64,000 bases of DNA from Bacteroidales bacterium (lineage in GTDB: Bacteria > Bacteroidota > Bacteroidia > Bacteroidales > P3), in contig JAFSPS010000043.1 of assembly GCA_017451385.1 (NCBI GenBank), positions 1-64,000 of the forward strand, written 5' to 3'. Under the pieces are notes generated by a model. The model searched no databases. It saw only the letters and a program-made list of their open reading frames with translations, and was not told the DNA's origin. Positions 27,181 through 36,381 of the stretch are shown here, piece by piece (positions within the stretch are counted from its first letter, which is position 1; each line of letters starts with the position of its first letter). The translations under genes were made by a program, and so were the position numbers.

Positions 27181-29058
27181 ATGTATCGTCATATCATATT
27201 TATACTATTCTTTGTCATTGGTGTCAGTGCCGTGGCGCAGGAGATGAAGGTCATAGCCCCTCAGACCGTATATGAGGGACAGCGTTTCAGCGTAAGATTC
27301 GAGGTCAACGACCGTGCCAGCAATTTTCGTGGTCCGTCGTTCAAAGGATTCTCGAGCTATGGCGGTCCCAGCACTATGAACAGCTCCAGTACGCAGTTTG
27401 TCAATGGCAAGATGAGTCGTCAGGTAACGACAACATTCAGCTATACACTTATGGCAGATAAGGTCGGCACGTTCTCCATCGGCAGTGCCTCATGCACTGT
27501 TGATGACAAGCAGTTGACAAGTCAGCCCTTCACCATAAAAGTAGAGAAAGCGTCGGCACAGCAACAGCAGGCACAGCAGGGACAGAATAATAATGGCGGA
27601 TATGTGGACCCGTGGGACGAGTTTTTCAACGACCCGTGGGGTAATGGGCAATCACAGCGGCAGCAGCGGCAACAGCCTCATCAGGAACAGCCGGCAACCA
27701 TTGACAGCAAGAGCCTCTTCACGCGTGCCACCATCAGCAAGAGCAACCTCTATCAGGGTGAGCAGGCCATCATTATCTATAAGATATATACGCAGGTATC
27801 CATACAGCAGTTTCAGATAGACAAACTGCCTGGCAACAAAGGCTTTTGGGCAGAAGACCTCAGCGAAGGCAAGGAGCTGAAACAGTATGAGGAAACCATA
27901 GACGGCCGTCGCTATCATGTGGCTGAGATACGTCGTGGCGCTCTCTTTGCTCAAGAGAACGGCCAGCTGCGCATTGCGCCTCTTGATATCGACGTGCTGG
28001 CAATGGTGCCGCAACAACGCCGTCGCACGGGTACTATATGGGATATTTTCGACGACCCATTCTTTAACCGTGCTCAGGCTGTGGAGAAACATCTGTCCAC
28101 AAATGCTATATCAGTAAACGTCAAGCCGCTGCCACCAGCACCCGATGGGTTCTGTGGTGCTGTGGGTTCTTATGAGGTCACGGCCGATGTGGATAATAAC
28201 ACAGTGCGAGCCAATGAAGCCATCACCTATCGTATAACCATCAACGGCTCGGGCAACTTGATGCTCATCAATGAGCCTAAGGTGGATTTTGGCAACGCCT
28301 TTGAGGTCTATGACCCGCAGGTGAAGGACAAGATAACGCGTGGCGACGGCGGCATCAGCGGCAGCCGTACCTACGAGTGGGTGGTTATCCCGCGTTCGCA
28401 AGGCGACTACGAGATTCCTGCTGTTCGTTTTGCCTATTTCGACCCCAAGAGTGGCCGTTATGTAGAGAAGACGCTTCCTGCCGTGGCTCTCCATGTGGAG
28501 AAAGGCGACCCGTCGTCAATGCGCAGTGTCAGCAGCGCTAAGAGTGATGTGAAGGTTATCAATAATGACATCAATTATATCAAGACGGGCGGCACACTTG
28601 TCGAGCGAGGCAAGTCTGCTGCTATAGGGTTGTGGTTCTGGCTGTTGCTCGCTATTATTGTTATGGCTGGCGTGACGGTGATAGCTGTTGGACGTAAACG
28701 GCAGAGCGATGAACGCGACATAGCGGGCACACGCCTTCGTCGCGCCACGCGCGAGGCACGCCGACGCCTCAAGCAGGCCGCACGCCATCTCGACGATGGC
28801 AACGACAATGCCTTCTACGAAGAGATATACAAAGCCATCTGGGGATGCCTCTCCGATAAGTTTAGCATCCCGCTGTCATCGCTCTCCTCCGATACGGTGC
28901 GCGACATTCTGACAGAACATAAGATAGCCGAAGATAAGCGTGAGCATATACTGCGTACCCTCGCCGATGTGGATTTTGCTCGCTTTGCTCCGGGCGACCC
29001 CGCCGAACGCAAACACCAAATCTACGACGAAGCACTCCAAATGATTGCGGCACTGTGA
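27181..29058 (+). CDS. batD: BatD, membrane-anchored oxygen-tolerance protein
   Basis: The 625-residue protein has a signal peptide (MYRHIIFILFFVIGVSAVAQ). The large extracytoplasmic part opens with Ig-like strands, including YEGQRFSVRFEVNDRASNFR, then a Gln-rich linker with YVDPWDEFFNDPWGNG. A membrane helix near 482-503 (LWFWLLLAIIVMAGVTVIAV) leads into a helical cytoplasmic tail. BatD proteins follow batC in Bacteroides. The gene lies 141 bp after batC with no promoter box seen in the gap. No batE follows; the next gene is a T9SS cargo gene behind a terminator. Confidence 0.92.
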   Translation: MYRHIIFILFFVIGVSAVAQEMKVIAPQTVYEGQRFSVRFEVNDRASNFRGPSFKGFSSYGGPSTMNSSSTQFVNGKMSRQVTTTFSYTLMADKVGTFSIGSASCTVDDKQLTSQPFTIKVEKASAQQQQAQQGQNNNGGYVDPWDEFFNDPWGNGQSQRQQRQQPHQEQPATIDSKSLFTRATISKSNLYQGEQAIIIYKIYTQVSIQQFQIDKLPGNKGFWAEDLSEGKELKQYEETIDGRRYHVAEIRRGALFAQENGQLRIAPLDIDVLAMVPQQRRRTGTIWDIFDDPFFNRAQAVEKHLSTNAISVNVKPLPPAPDGFCGAVGSYEVTADVDNNTVRANEAITYRITINGSGNLMLINEPKVDFGNAFEVYDPQVKDKITRGDGGISGSRTYEWVVIPRSQGDYEIPAVRFAYFDPKSGRYVEKTLPAVALHVEKGDPSSMRSVSSAKSDVKVINNDINYIKTGGTLVERGKSAAIGLWFWLLLAIIVMAGVTVIAVGRKRQSDERDIAGTRLRRATREARRRLKQAARHLDDGNDNAFYEEIYKAIWGCLSDKFSIPLSSLSSDTVRDILTEHKIAEDKREHILRTLADVDFARFAPGDPAERKHQIYDEALQMIAAL

Positions 29059-29145
29059 CGTAATGAATGGAGCAATCAGAAGGTGGTGAAAAAGGCGGTA
29101 TAATAGGAACAGTTTTTCCCACTTCATTATAGACGAAGCTCAAGG

Positions 29146-29204
29146 TAAAAGGAGGTGCGATAACTGGCCAAAACGGTTTGCTGTTGTCGCTCCTCTTTTA
29201 TTTT
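29146..29204 (+). terminator. Terminator at the end of the bat operon
   Basis: A long imperfect stem pairs TAAAAGGAGGTGCGA (from 29146) with TCGCTCCTCTTTTA (to 29200) and is followed by TTTTC. It lies 88 bp past the batD stop. Confidence 0.65.
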
Positions 29205-29262
29205 CAACACCGCTGTTGCGCAGTGCGTTGTCAAAAAAAATGCGGTATATTGAAAAAAAATG

Positions 29263-29270
29263 TATCTTTG
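29263..29270 (+). promoter_or_regulatory. -7 box before the T9SS propeller gene
   Basis: TATCTTTG matches the Bacteroidetes TAnnTTTG box and is followed by C. It lies 55 bp upstream of the ATG at 29325. No good -33 element is seen. Confidence 0.55.
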
Positions 29271-29324
29271 CTATTTGTCTTAATTATGCACAAAAAAAAT
29301 ATATAATTAAATATCAACTGATTT

Positions 29325-32300
29325 ATGAAAAGCAGAAGAGTACTTTTGGGTCTGTTCGTTGGTTTGTTCGCACTTGTTGCTGGCACTACCAAGGCACAGG
29401 ACAGCAAGGAACTTATCGAGATTGGTCCGGACAATATCGGCGGTCGTGTTACTTCGCTTGTTGTTGACCAGCGCGATGCCACTCACAACACAATCTTTGC
29501 GGGTACCTCTACGGGTGGTCTCTATGTGCGTTCTAACAACAGCGACTATGCTGAGTATGCCGATTTGTGGAACTATGTTAGATGTGTCCTTGATGGCAAG
29601 GAGCGCGTGTTGCCCATCAGCCACATGGTGCAGCTGCCAGACAATACTCTCGTCATCGCTACTGGCGAGGGATGCTTGGACAAGGGTACCAAGTTCAAAT
29701 CCATGGCCGCTAAGGGTATAGGTATTGTCCTTTACAATCCTGACAAAAACGAATTCACACGTTTAGCAAAGACCGACCCTGCCAAGGACACCGTATGGAC
29801 CAATATCAACAAGTTGGGCTTTGCTGTGGCCGATGGCGTGACCTATGTGTATGCTGCTACGCTTGGTGGTGCTTATCGTTGGGCAATCTCGCAGAGCAGC
29901 GATTGGGAGAAAGCTCCCCAGCAGATTGTTGCCAATGAGGAGATTTTTGATGTCGCTGTTGTGAGAGCTCACAACATGGTCTATTTTGCCGGCAAGAACT
30001 CACTGCATCGTCTCTCTGACTATAAAGGCGACAATGTGCTCAATGTCACTGCTTCGGATACCAATTTTGCCAAAGCATCGCGCATCCGTCTTGCCACCTC
30101 TGAGCTTGATGCCGACTATCTCTATGCTATGCTGACTAACAGTCGTGGCACCTTGATGACCATCCTCCACACCACCAACCAAACTCACTGGGAGACCATC
30201 ACCACCAGTACGATGACTCCCTTTGTTTCTGGTGCTGCTGCCACTTGTGGCGCTCTCTGTGTTGATGCTGACAACAGCAGCCATCTGTATGTCGGTGGCT
30301 CTTCGCTCTGGAGCGGTCAGGGCTATCGCGGCAACAATATCTTCCAGTGGACACGTTCGTCCTACAACGAGGTAGATTTCGGTACGTCTAACTTCATGGA
30401 CAACGTTTTCACCAACAGCATGTATGTCCATTCTGGCGTCAACTGCATAGTGCAGACCACTGTGACCGACACACTCGGTGAAAGCAAAAAGGTATTCTAT
30501 ATTGCTACTAACGCCGGTGTCTTTGAGGCTGACGAGAGTTTTAGCACGTTTGCCAATATTAACCGTGGTTTGAACAATGTTCAGGTAAACGGTGTGGCTG
30601 TCTGCACGGACGGTTCCCTGCTTTTGGGTGCTGACTACAACGCCAACTTGTTCATACAGTCGCGTAGTGACCATGACCTTTCCGGTACTGCTTCTGGCGA
30701 AGGTGTCCGCATCAAATCGTGGTATGACCCCGATGGTTCCGGTACCAATCATCTCGCTAATGTCTATTGGCAGGGCAATGGTGGACAGGTGGCTGCCTCG
30801 CGTTTCCAGCAGTATGCTCCTGATACGCGTCGCACCCTCTTCTTCTCTGCCGAGAATGGTCTCTATGCTCGCAGCTATAAGGACTACAACGACTACAGCA
30901 ACACGCAGACATGGACTATTGGCGACGCCTTCCTCAGCAATGAAAACAATTCGGGTATGCGTGTGGCACAGATGCATCTTTGGGAGACCACTAACGCAAA
31001 GAACGTGAGCGATGTCTCTTACAAGCTGGACACTAACGATGTCATTATCCGTAATGGAGAGACGCTGCGTGTCGGTTTTGTCGGCTCCAATGTTGAGGGT
31101 TCTGCCAACGGTCACCTCCGTGCTGGCGATATCGTGACTATACCTAATATTGCTACCGCCTACTATCCTATCCGTGCCAAACTGACTGAGGATTTTGATT
31201 TCGACCGTAGCGACAAGCGTATCGAAATAGACAATCCTATCCAGAGCCACCTCTTTGTTCTGACCAGCAACGTTGGTGCTGCTTCCAGCGGTATTGTCAA
31301 GACTGAGCAACGCGTCTCGATGACATGGATGCCGAGTGACTTCACCCATACGTTCAACGCCGATGCATCTACTGGTCGCGACACCATGCCTTCCACTATG
31401 GGTTGGGCTGATATTTATGCCCTCAATACTTTGGCATACTCTGGTGTTGAGCTCACCACTTTTGGTGTCTCTGCCGACAACAACCAGATTCTTGTCGTAG
31501 TGGCAAGCATCAAGGGCGACTCCTGCTTCATCGTTCGTGTCAAGGGTATCATGGACAGCGTTGACTATCACAAGAAAATTTCCGAGATAGCCCTTCAGCT
31601 GGGTTATGGCGATGGTAGCAAAGTTATGGGTCCCACACTTGTTGCCGACACGCTTGTGCGTGAGAATGGCAGCATCTGGTTCCCCCGCAAGATTTCCTCC
31701 ATCGTATGTGATGCCAAAGACCGTGCTATCATAACGTTCGAGGGTCATAACAATGATTTCGCCAATGTCCTTCTCCTCAACAACGCATCGAGAGCCAACT
31801 ACTATTTTACCGATAAGTCTATCAATGGTAAGATGGCTGCCTACAGCGCATTGGTGGAGAAAACAAAGGGTGATGTGTTCATCGGCACCGAGGATGGTCT
31901 CTTTATGGCTTCCAAGGATTCGTTCAACGGTAACCCCACATGGAATGAGTATGGTAACTTTGCTGGTGTGCCTATCACCGCTCTGACACAGCAGACTGAC
32001 AGCATGCACCTACAGCGTGTTACTCTCACCGAGGGTATCAATGTAAACAAATATATCTTCCCCCGCACTAAGTATCCGTTCGCCATCTATATTGGTACCT
32101 ACGGTCGCGGAGTTTTCATGGACCCCACCTACATCCCACCGGCATGGAGCGACAACGAGATTCTTGACGAAGAGGACTATGTTGGCATCTCGCCCGTAGT
32201 GAATGGCAATGGCCTCAACAATATCTCTATCTATCCTAATCCTGCTTCTGTGCGTGCCTCGATGGAGATGACTATTGCCAAGGGTGGCAACGCTGTGTTG

Positions 32301-32468
32301 CGCATCTATGACATCAGCGGCAAGATGGTTGTCAACAAGAGTCTTGGACATATCGCCGAAGGTACTTATACGCAGCAGATTGACTGCTCGTCGCTTATGA
32401 AGGGTATGTATCTTGTAAACCTCACCGTTGGCGGCGAGTCGGCAGCTACGAAGTTTATTGTAAGATAA
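29325..32468 (+). CDS. T9SS cargo protein with beta-propeller domain
   Basis: The 1047-residue protein has a signal peptide (MKSRRVLLGLFVGLFALVAG) and propeller-type blades of the VPS10/BNR-like kind: GPDNIGGRVTSLVVDQRDAT, IFAGTSTGGLYVRSN, FYIATNAGVFEADES, VFIGTEDGLFMASKD and YIGTYGRGVFMDPTYIPP. A T9SS type A domain ends it (ISIYPNPASVRASMEMTIAK through GMYLVNLTVGGE). The function is unknown; a surface binding or scaffolding role fits the fold. It has its own promoter box upstream and a strong terminator downstream. Confidence 0.82.
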   Translation: MKSRRVLLGLFVGLFALVAGTTKAQDSKELIEIGPDNIGGRVTSLVVDQRDATHNTIFAGTSTGGLYVRSNNSDYAEYADLWNYVRCVLDGKERVLPISHMVQLPDNTLVIATGEGCLDKGTKFKSMAAKGIGIVLYNPDKNEFTRLAKTDPAKDTVWTNINKLGFAVADGVTYVYAATLGGAYRWAISQSSDWEKAPQQIVANEEIFDVAVVRAHNMVYFAGKNSLHRLSDYKGDNVLNVTASDTNFAKASRIRLATSELDADYLYAMLTNSRGTLMTILHTTNQTHWETITTSTMTPFVSGAAATCGALCVDADNSSHLYVGGSSLWSGQGYRGNNIFQWTRSSYNEVDFGTSNFMDNVFTNSMYVHSGVNCIVQTTVTDTLGESKKVFYIATNAGVFEADESFSTFANINRGLNNVQVNGVAVCTDGSLLLGADYNANLFIQSRSDHDLSGTASGEGVRIKSWYDPDGSGTNHLANVYWQGNGGQVAASRFQQYAPDTRRTLFFSAENGLYARSYKDYNDYSNTQTWTIGDAFLSNENNSGMRVAQMHLWETTNAKNVSDVSYKLDTNDVIIRNGETLRVGFVGSNVEGSANGHLRAGDIVTIPNIATAYYPIRAKLTEDFDFDRSDKRIEIDNPIQSHLFVLTSNVGAASSGIVKTEQRVSMTWMPSDFTHTFNADASTGRDTMPSTMGWADIYALNTLAYSGVELTTFGVSADNNQILVVVASIKGDSCFIVRVKGIMDSVDYHKKISEIALQLGYGDGSKVMGPTLVADTLVRENGSIWFPRKISSIVCDAKDRAIITFEGHNNDFANVLLLNNASRANYYFTDKSINGKMAAYSALVEKTKGDVFIGTEDGLFMASKDSFNGNPTWNEYGNFAGVPITALTQQTDSMHLQRVTLTEGINVNKYIFPRTKYPFAIYIGTYGRGVFMDPTYIPPAWSDNEILDEEDYVGISPVVNGNGLNNISIYPNPASVRASMEMTIAKGGNAVLRIYDISGKMVVNKSLGHIAEGTYTQQIDCSSLMKGMYLVNLTVGGESAATKFIVR

Positions 32469-32492
32469 GTTTCGATAAATAACATATAGCAT

Positions 32493-32530
32493 AAGGTACT
32501 CGCCCCGCCAAACGGGTGAGTACCTTTTTT
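32493..32530 (+). terminator. Intrinsic terminator after the T9SS propeller gene
   Basis: A 13-bp stem (AAGGTACTCGCCC with GGGTGAGTACCTT, one G-U pair) closes an 8-nt loop and runs into T6. It starts 25 bp after the stop codon. Confidence 0.9.
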
Positions 32531-32650
32531 GCTTAAATGAACAGGAAAAAGTGTGGTTGAATGTCATCTGTAGAGCGGCTGTATTCCGTGAGCCGAATGA
32601 TGGCAAAAGATAGATAAATACTAACTATAACTAAAAAAAACTATAAGACT

Positions 32651-33931
32651 ATGAATAGTAATTTGGTTCAGGAGTTGCAGTGGCGCGGCATGATACATAA
32701 CATGATGCCAGGCACCGAAGAACAGCTCGCCAAAGAGGTTACTACGGCATACGTTGGCATTGACCCTACGGCCGACTCGTTACATATTGGACACCTTGTC
32801 TCTATCATGTTGCTCAAGCACCTGCAGATGGCAGGGCACAAACCTCTGGCGCTTGTTGGCGGTGCTACGGGTATGATAGGCGACCCTTCGTTCAAGGCTG
32901 CTGAACGCAAGTTGCTGACTCTTGAGGACGTGCAGCACAATGTGGAGTGTATAAAGAAGCAGCTCTCCAAGTTTCTTGATTTTGACAATCCTGTAAATGG
33001 TGCTGAGATTGTCAATAACTATGATTGGATGAAGGACTATCTCTTCCTCGACTTCATACGCGATGTCGGCAAGCACATCACGGTCAACTATATGATGGCG
33101 AAAGACTCTGTGCAGAAGCGCATGGAGACGGGTATTTCGTTCACGGAGTTCAGCTACCAGCTGCTGCAGGGTTTTGATTTCCTCACACTCTACCGCACCA
33201 AAGGGTGTCGTTTGCAGATGGGCGGTAGCGACCAGTGGGGCAATATAACAACGGGTACCGAGCTCATCCGCCGTATGGAGGGTGGCGAGGCCTATGCTTT
33301 GACATGTCCGCTCATCACCAAAGCCGATGGCACTAAGTTTGGCAAGACAGAGGGTGGCAACGTGTGGCTTGACCCTAAGCGCACCAGCCCGTATAAGTTC
33401 TATCAGTTTTGGTTGAACTGCTCTGATGTCGATTCTACGCGATATATCCGCATCTTCACTCTCTTCAGCAAGGAGGAGATAGAGGCTCTTGAGCGCGAAC
33501 ACGCTGAGGCGCCAGAGCGTCGTGTGTTGCAGAAGGCTTTGGCCAAGGACATCACCTGTCGTGTACATAGTGTTCAGGATTATGAGGCTGCCGTGGCTGC
33601 CAGCGAGTTGCTTTTCGGCAAAGGTACCACAGAGCAGCTCAATAGCCTTGACCGCGAGACGCTGCTCGGCGTCTTTGAGGGTGTGCCGCAGTACAATGTC
33701 TCGCGCAGTGTCATAGAGCAGGGCATCAGCCTTATTGACCTTGCCGCCAGCGAGACCAACATGTTTGCCTCGAAAGGCGAGATACGCCGTGAGCTGAAGC
33801 AGAATTCCATCTCCGTCAATAAGTCCAAGGTTGGCGAGGACTGCCAGATTACTACTAATGATATTCTTCCGTGCGGTCTCATTCTTATCCAGAAGGGTAA
33901 GAAAAACTACTACATGGTTAATGTGGAGTAG
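32651..33931 (+). CDS. tyrS: Tyrosyl-tRNA synthetase
   Basis: TyrRS charges tRNA-Tyr with tyrosine. The 426-residue class I enzyme has HIGH at 45-48 ([14 protein letters not shown]), tyrosine-site residues in [19 protein letters not shown], and the KMSKS-loop variant [14 protein letters not shown] (229 onward). A C-terminal S4 RNA-binding domain ends the protein (about 360-426). The length matches bacterial TyrRS. It is flanked by terminators or long gaps and is probably a single transcription unit. No leader structure was recognised. Confidence 0.97.
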   Translation: MNSNLVQELQWRGMIHNMMPGTEEQLAKEVTTAYVGIDPTADSLHIGHLVSIMLLKHLQMAGHKPLALVGGATGMIGDPSFKAAERKLLTLEDVQHNVECIKKQLSKFLDFDNPVNGAEIVNNYDWMKDYLFLDFIRDVGKHITVNYMMAKDSVQKRMETGISFTEFSYQLLQGFDFLTLYRTKGCRLQMGGSDQWGNITTGTELIRRMEGGEAYALTCPLITKADGTKFGKTEGGNVWLDPKRTSPYKFYQFWLNCSDVDSTRYIRIFTLFSKEEIEALEREHAEAPERRVLQKALAKDITCRVHSVQDYEAAVAASELLFGKGTTEQLNSLDRETLLGVFEGVPQYNVSRSVIEQGISLIDLAASETNMFASKGEIRRELKQNSISVNKSKVGEDCQITTNDILPCGLILIQKGKKNYYMVNVE

Positions 33932-34133
33932 TGCGGGTGACGCTATGGTCTCCAACCAGTAAGTAGCGAATTGATATATAGACGACTCTACATTCAGATT
34001 GTTGTGTCAGGGTTATAAAAATATTATTTAACGAAGAAATGAGGGAAAATGTATGGTGTGGTTTGGTACCGATAAAAGGCTTTAAGGCATAGCGGTTTGA
34101 TTAGTTTTTGAGAGATAAACAACAGATGCACCG

Positions 34134-35339
34134 ATGACAGAGAAACGATATATATCAATGCTGCTGTTGCTGCTACTCGCCTACGGCGTTGTAAAGGCGC
34201 AGCATGATGTGGTGCCTGCCGGTGGCGGTGTTACCAATTCAAGTGGGTCGCTGGAGGTTACCTACGGACAGGTCACATGCGACTATGCTACCAACACTGG
34301 TGGTCGCTACTATGTAGGGCAGGGTGTCCAGCAACCTTTTTGCCCCACGGTGTACGACACTATCTATGACGAGGTGTGTCAGGGCAGCCGTTTCCAGCGC
34401 GGTGTTTTTGACCTCACAGGCGACAGCACGCGCACCGCAGGCGTTGTCAACTACTATCGTCACCATATTGAGGGTGGATGCGATACCGTGACAACCCTTG
34501 TCCTGACGGTGCATCCCACATATTATATGACCGAGCCCGTCGTGGCATGTGATTATTATGAGTATGGGGACAGCGTGCTGCGCGAATCGGGCAATGTGAA
34601 GAGGACAGCGTTGAGCCAATATGGATGTGACAGCATTGATGATTTCCAGTTGACGATAGTCCACTCGTCAGTATCACGACAGACGGTTTTGTTCCGCAAT
34701 CCAACCTATTGGAATGGCAATACATACACAGAGGCAGGCATCTACAGCGATACGCTGCGTGGCGTGGCATCCAATGGATGCGATAGTATTGTGATGCTCG
34801 TTCTTGAGGAAGGCCAGTTTGCCGCACCGGTCATCTACTGTTTCAGTAATCGTCTGCTGATGGTGGACCATTATCCCAACGGGGAGGATGGAGAGCGTGT
34901 TGACTACCTCGCCTATCGCTGGTATCACAGCGACAACCCCATACCGCAAGCCAACAGGGATAATTATTATGAGTATCGTATGGGGGCTTATCAGACTCTT
35001 ACGGGTTGCTACTATGTGGAGGTGCCTGCCGACCGCGGTTTTAACGAATGGCTACGCTCCAATGTGTTGTGTATAATGGATAATGTCGCTGCTATGCCGC
35101 TGACGTTAGGGCTCTATCCTAACCCCGCCACAGCTGGTGGCATTGTGACGGCAGAAGTCAGCGAGGTGGCACATGGTGGCATGCTCAATGTTTTCGATGC
35201 TTACGGACGTATGCTTTGCAGTACGGCGGTAGAGAGTTCTTCGTTTGTCATCCCAATGCGTTTTGCCGCCGGCACCTATACCGTTCAATTGAAGAGTCCG
35301 GAGGGAGAGAGCGTGAGCAAAAAACTTGTTGTCAGATAA
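34134..35339 (+). CDS. T9SS cargo protein with Cys-rich adhesin-like repeats
   Basis: The 401-residue protein has a signal peptide (MTEKRYISMLLLLLLAYGVV) and GGGVTNSSGSLEVTYGQV, a start common to Bacteroidetes surface proteins. Three copies of a module follow with the pattern C-D-x...G-x-Y...GCDS-x-x-x-L-x-L (for example ACDYYEYGDSVLRESG and SNGCDSIVMLVLEEG). A T9SS type A domain ends it (LGLYPNPATAGGIVTAEVSE to KKLVVR). It is the first gene of a tight cluster with an outer-membrane barrel (12-bp gap) and the 1879-residue modular protein. I infer a surface adhesin. No TAnnTTTG box was found in the 202 bp upstream. Confidence 0.8.
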   Translation: MTEKRYISMLLLLLLAYGVVKAQHDVVPAGGGVTNSSGSLEVTYGQVTCDYATNTGGRYYVGQGVQQPFCPTVYDTIYDEVCQGSRFQRGVFDLTGDSTRTAGVVNYYRHHIEGGCDTVTTLVLTVHPTYYMTEPVVACDYYEYGDSVLRESGNVKRTALSQYGCDSIDDFQLTIVHSSVSRQTVLFRNPTYWNGNTYTEAGIYSDTLRGVASNGCDSIVMLVLEEGQFAAPVIYCFSNRLLMVDHYPNGEDGERVDYLAYRWYHSDNPIPQANRDNYYEYRMGAYQTLTGCYYVEVPADRGFNEWLRSNVLCIMDNVAAMPLTLGLYPNPATAGGIVTAEVSEVAHGGMLNVFDAYGRMLCSTAVESSSFVIPMRFAAGTYTVQLKSPEGESVSKKLVVR

Positions 35340-35351
35340 AAAGATAGAGTC

Positions 35352-36326
35352 ATGCGAAAGGTAATAGTCTCAACGATGCTTCTCCTTCTGCTGACGGCCC
35401 CCGTGTCGGCACAGATGCGCTATGGACGGCATACCTCGCAGCGGCAGCTGTTCAACCGACAGGGACGCAACGCGTTCACGCTTGAGGTCGGCAGTTCGGC
35501 AACGGCCTATCTCTTTGAAGGAAACCTCGCTGCCGTGCGTCCTGGCATAGGCGGTCGTCTGCAGGCGGGTTACAGCATATTCAGCGACCGCACTTTTGGT
35601 TTCCATTTTGGACTTGGTTTCGCCTACTCCCATTGCGGAATGGAGGTTAGCGACATTGAGTCGTCAACCATAGGCACCATAGATGCCTACAACAACAGTC
35701 AGCAGGTGACGCGTACGGCGCATTATACTACACAGACGCCTACGGCGCGCGAGAAATACCATTCGTTTTTTATTGAGATGCCGCTCCAGATGTCGTTTCG
35801 CGACGACCATTTCTGGATGGATGCGGGTGTAAAGGTATTGCTTCCTATCACTGTCGAAGCAGCCTACGACTATGACGAGACCACCATCGGCGTGGGCTAC
35901 GACATAGATGGTTTCGGCACCTCAGTGCCGGTGCCTATAGAGGTGGAGCATCTGCCTCAGACTACGGGAAACCATCATGTGGCTGATATTGCTGGTGGCA
36001 CGTTGTGCTATCCGGCCTATGTGCTCTTTGCCGTGAGTGGCGGTTACCGCTGGGCTGTCGATGAGCGAAAAATATGCCAGATAGGCTTCTACCTCGACGT
36101 GGCAATAAACCGCACCCATGCCGGTGGCGACAACGGGATAGTTGATGTCAGCGAGCAGCCGTTTCACTATACCAACCTGCTACGTAGTGACAATGTCAAA
36201 GCCCTCCGCTATGTTGATGCCGGCATAGTGTTCACCTATAACTTCTCGTTTGGACGTAAGATTTCGTATGTACTCCGCACGGAACGTAGCCAATACAACT
36301 ACCGCGGAGCCCGTACGCGCCGATAG
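35352..36326 (+). CDS. Outer-membrane beta-barrel protein
   Basis: The 324-residue protein has a signal peptide (MRKVIVSTMLLLLLTAPVSA) and alternating amphipathic strands (FTLEVGSSATAYLFEGN, GRLQAGYSIFSDRTFGFHFG, LGFAYSHCGMEVS, FFIEMPLQMSF, GIVFTYNFSFGRKISYVL) typical of small porin-like barrels. No closer family is recognised. It is coded 12 bp after the T9SS protein and 55 bp before the large modular protein, so a shared surface role is likely. Confidence 0.7.
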   Translation: MRKVIVSTMLLLLLTAPVSAQMRYGRHTSQRQLFNRQGRNAFTLEVGSSATAYLFEGNLAAVRPGIGGRLQAGYSIFSDRTFGFHFGLGFAYSHCGMEVSDIESSTIGTIDAYNNSQQVTRTAHYTTQTPTAREKYHSFFIEMPLQMSFRDDHFWMDAGVKVLLPITVEAAYDYDETTIGVGYDIDGFGTSVPVPIEVEHLPQTTGNHHVADIAGGTLCYPAYVLFAVSGGYRWAVDERKICQIGFYLDVAINRTHAGGDNGIVDVSEQPFHYTNLLRSDNVKALRYVDAGIVFTYNFSFGRKISYVLRTERSQYNYRGARTRR

Positions 36327-36381
36327 GCCGAGACTTTGATTGTTGTTTTTTGTATAAAGTAACCATAGAAAAACTATATAT

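Noticed and set aside
30000-32009. 669-codon open frame opposite the T9SS propeller gene
   Set aside because: The plus-strand gene has a signal peptide, propeller blades and a sorting domain. The reverse frame has no recognisable domain.
33932-34133. Promoter or RNA element between tyrS and the T9SS cargo gene
   Set aside because: No TAnnTTTG box, strong hairpin or conserved RNA motif could be seen.
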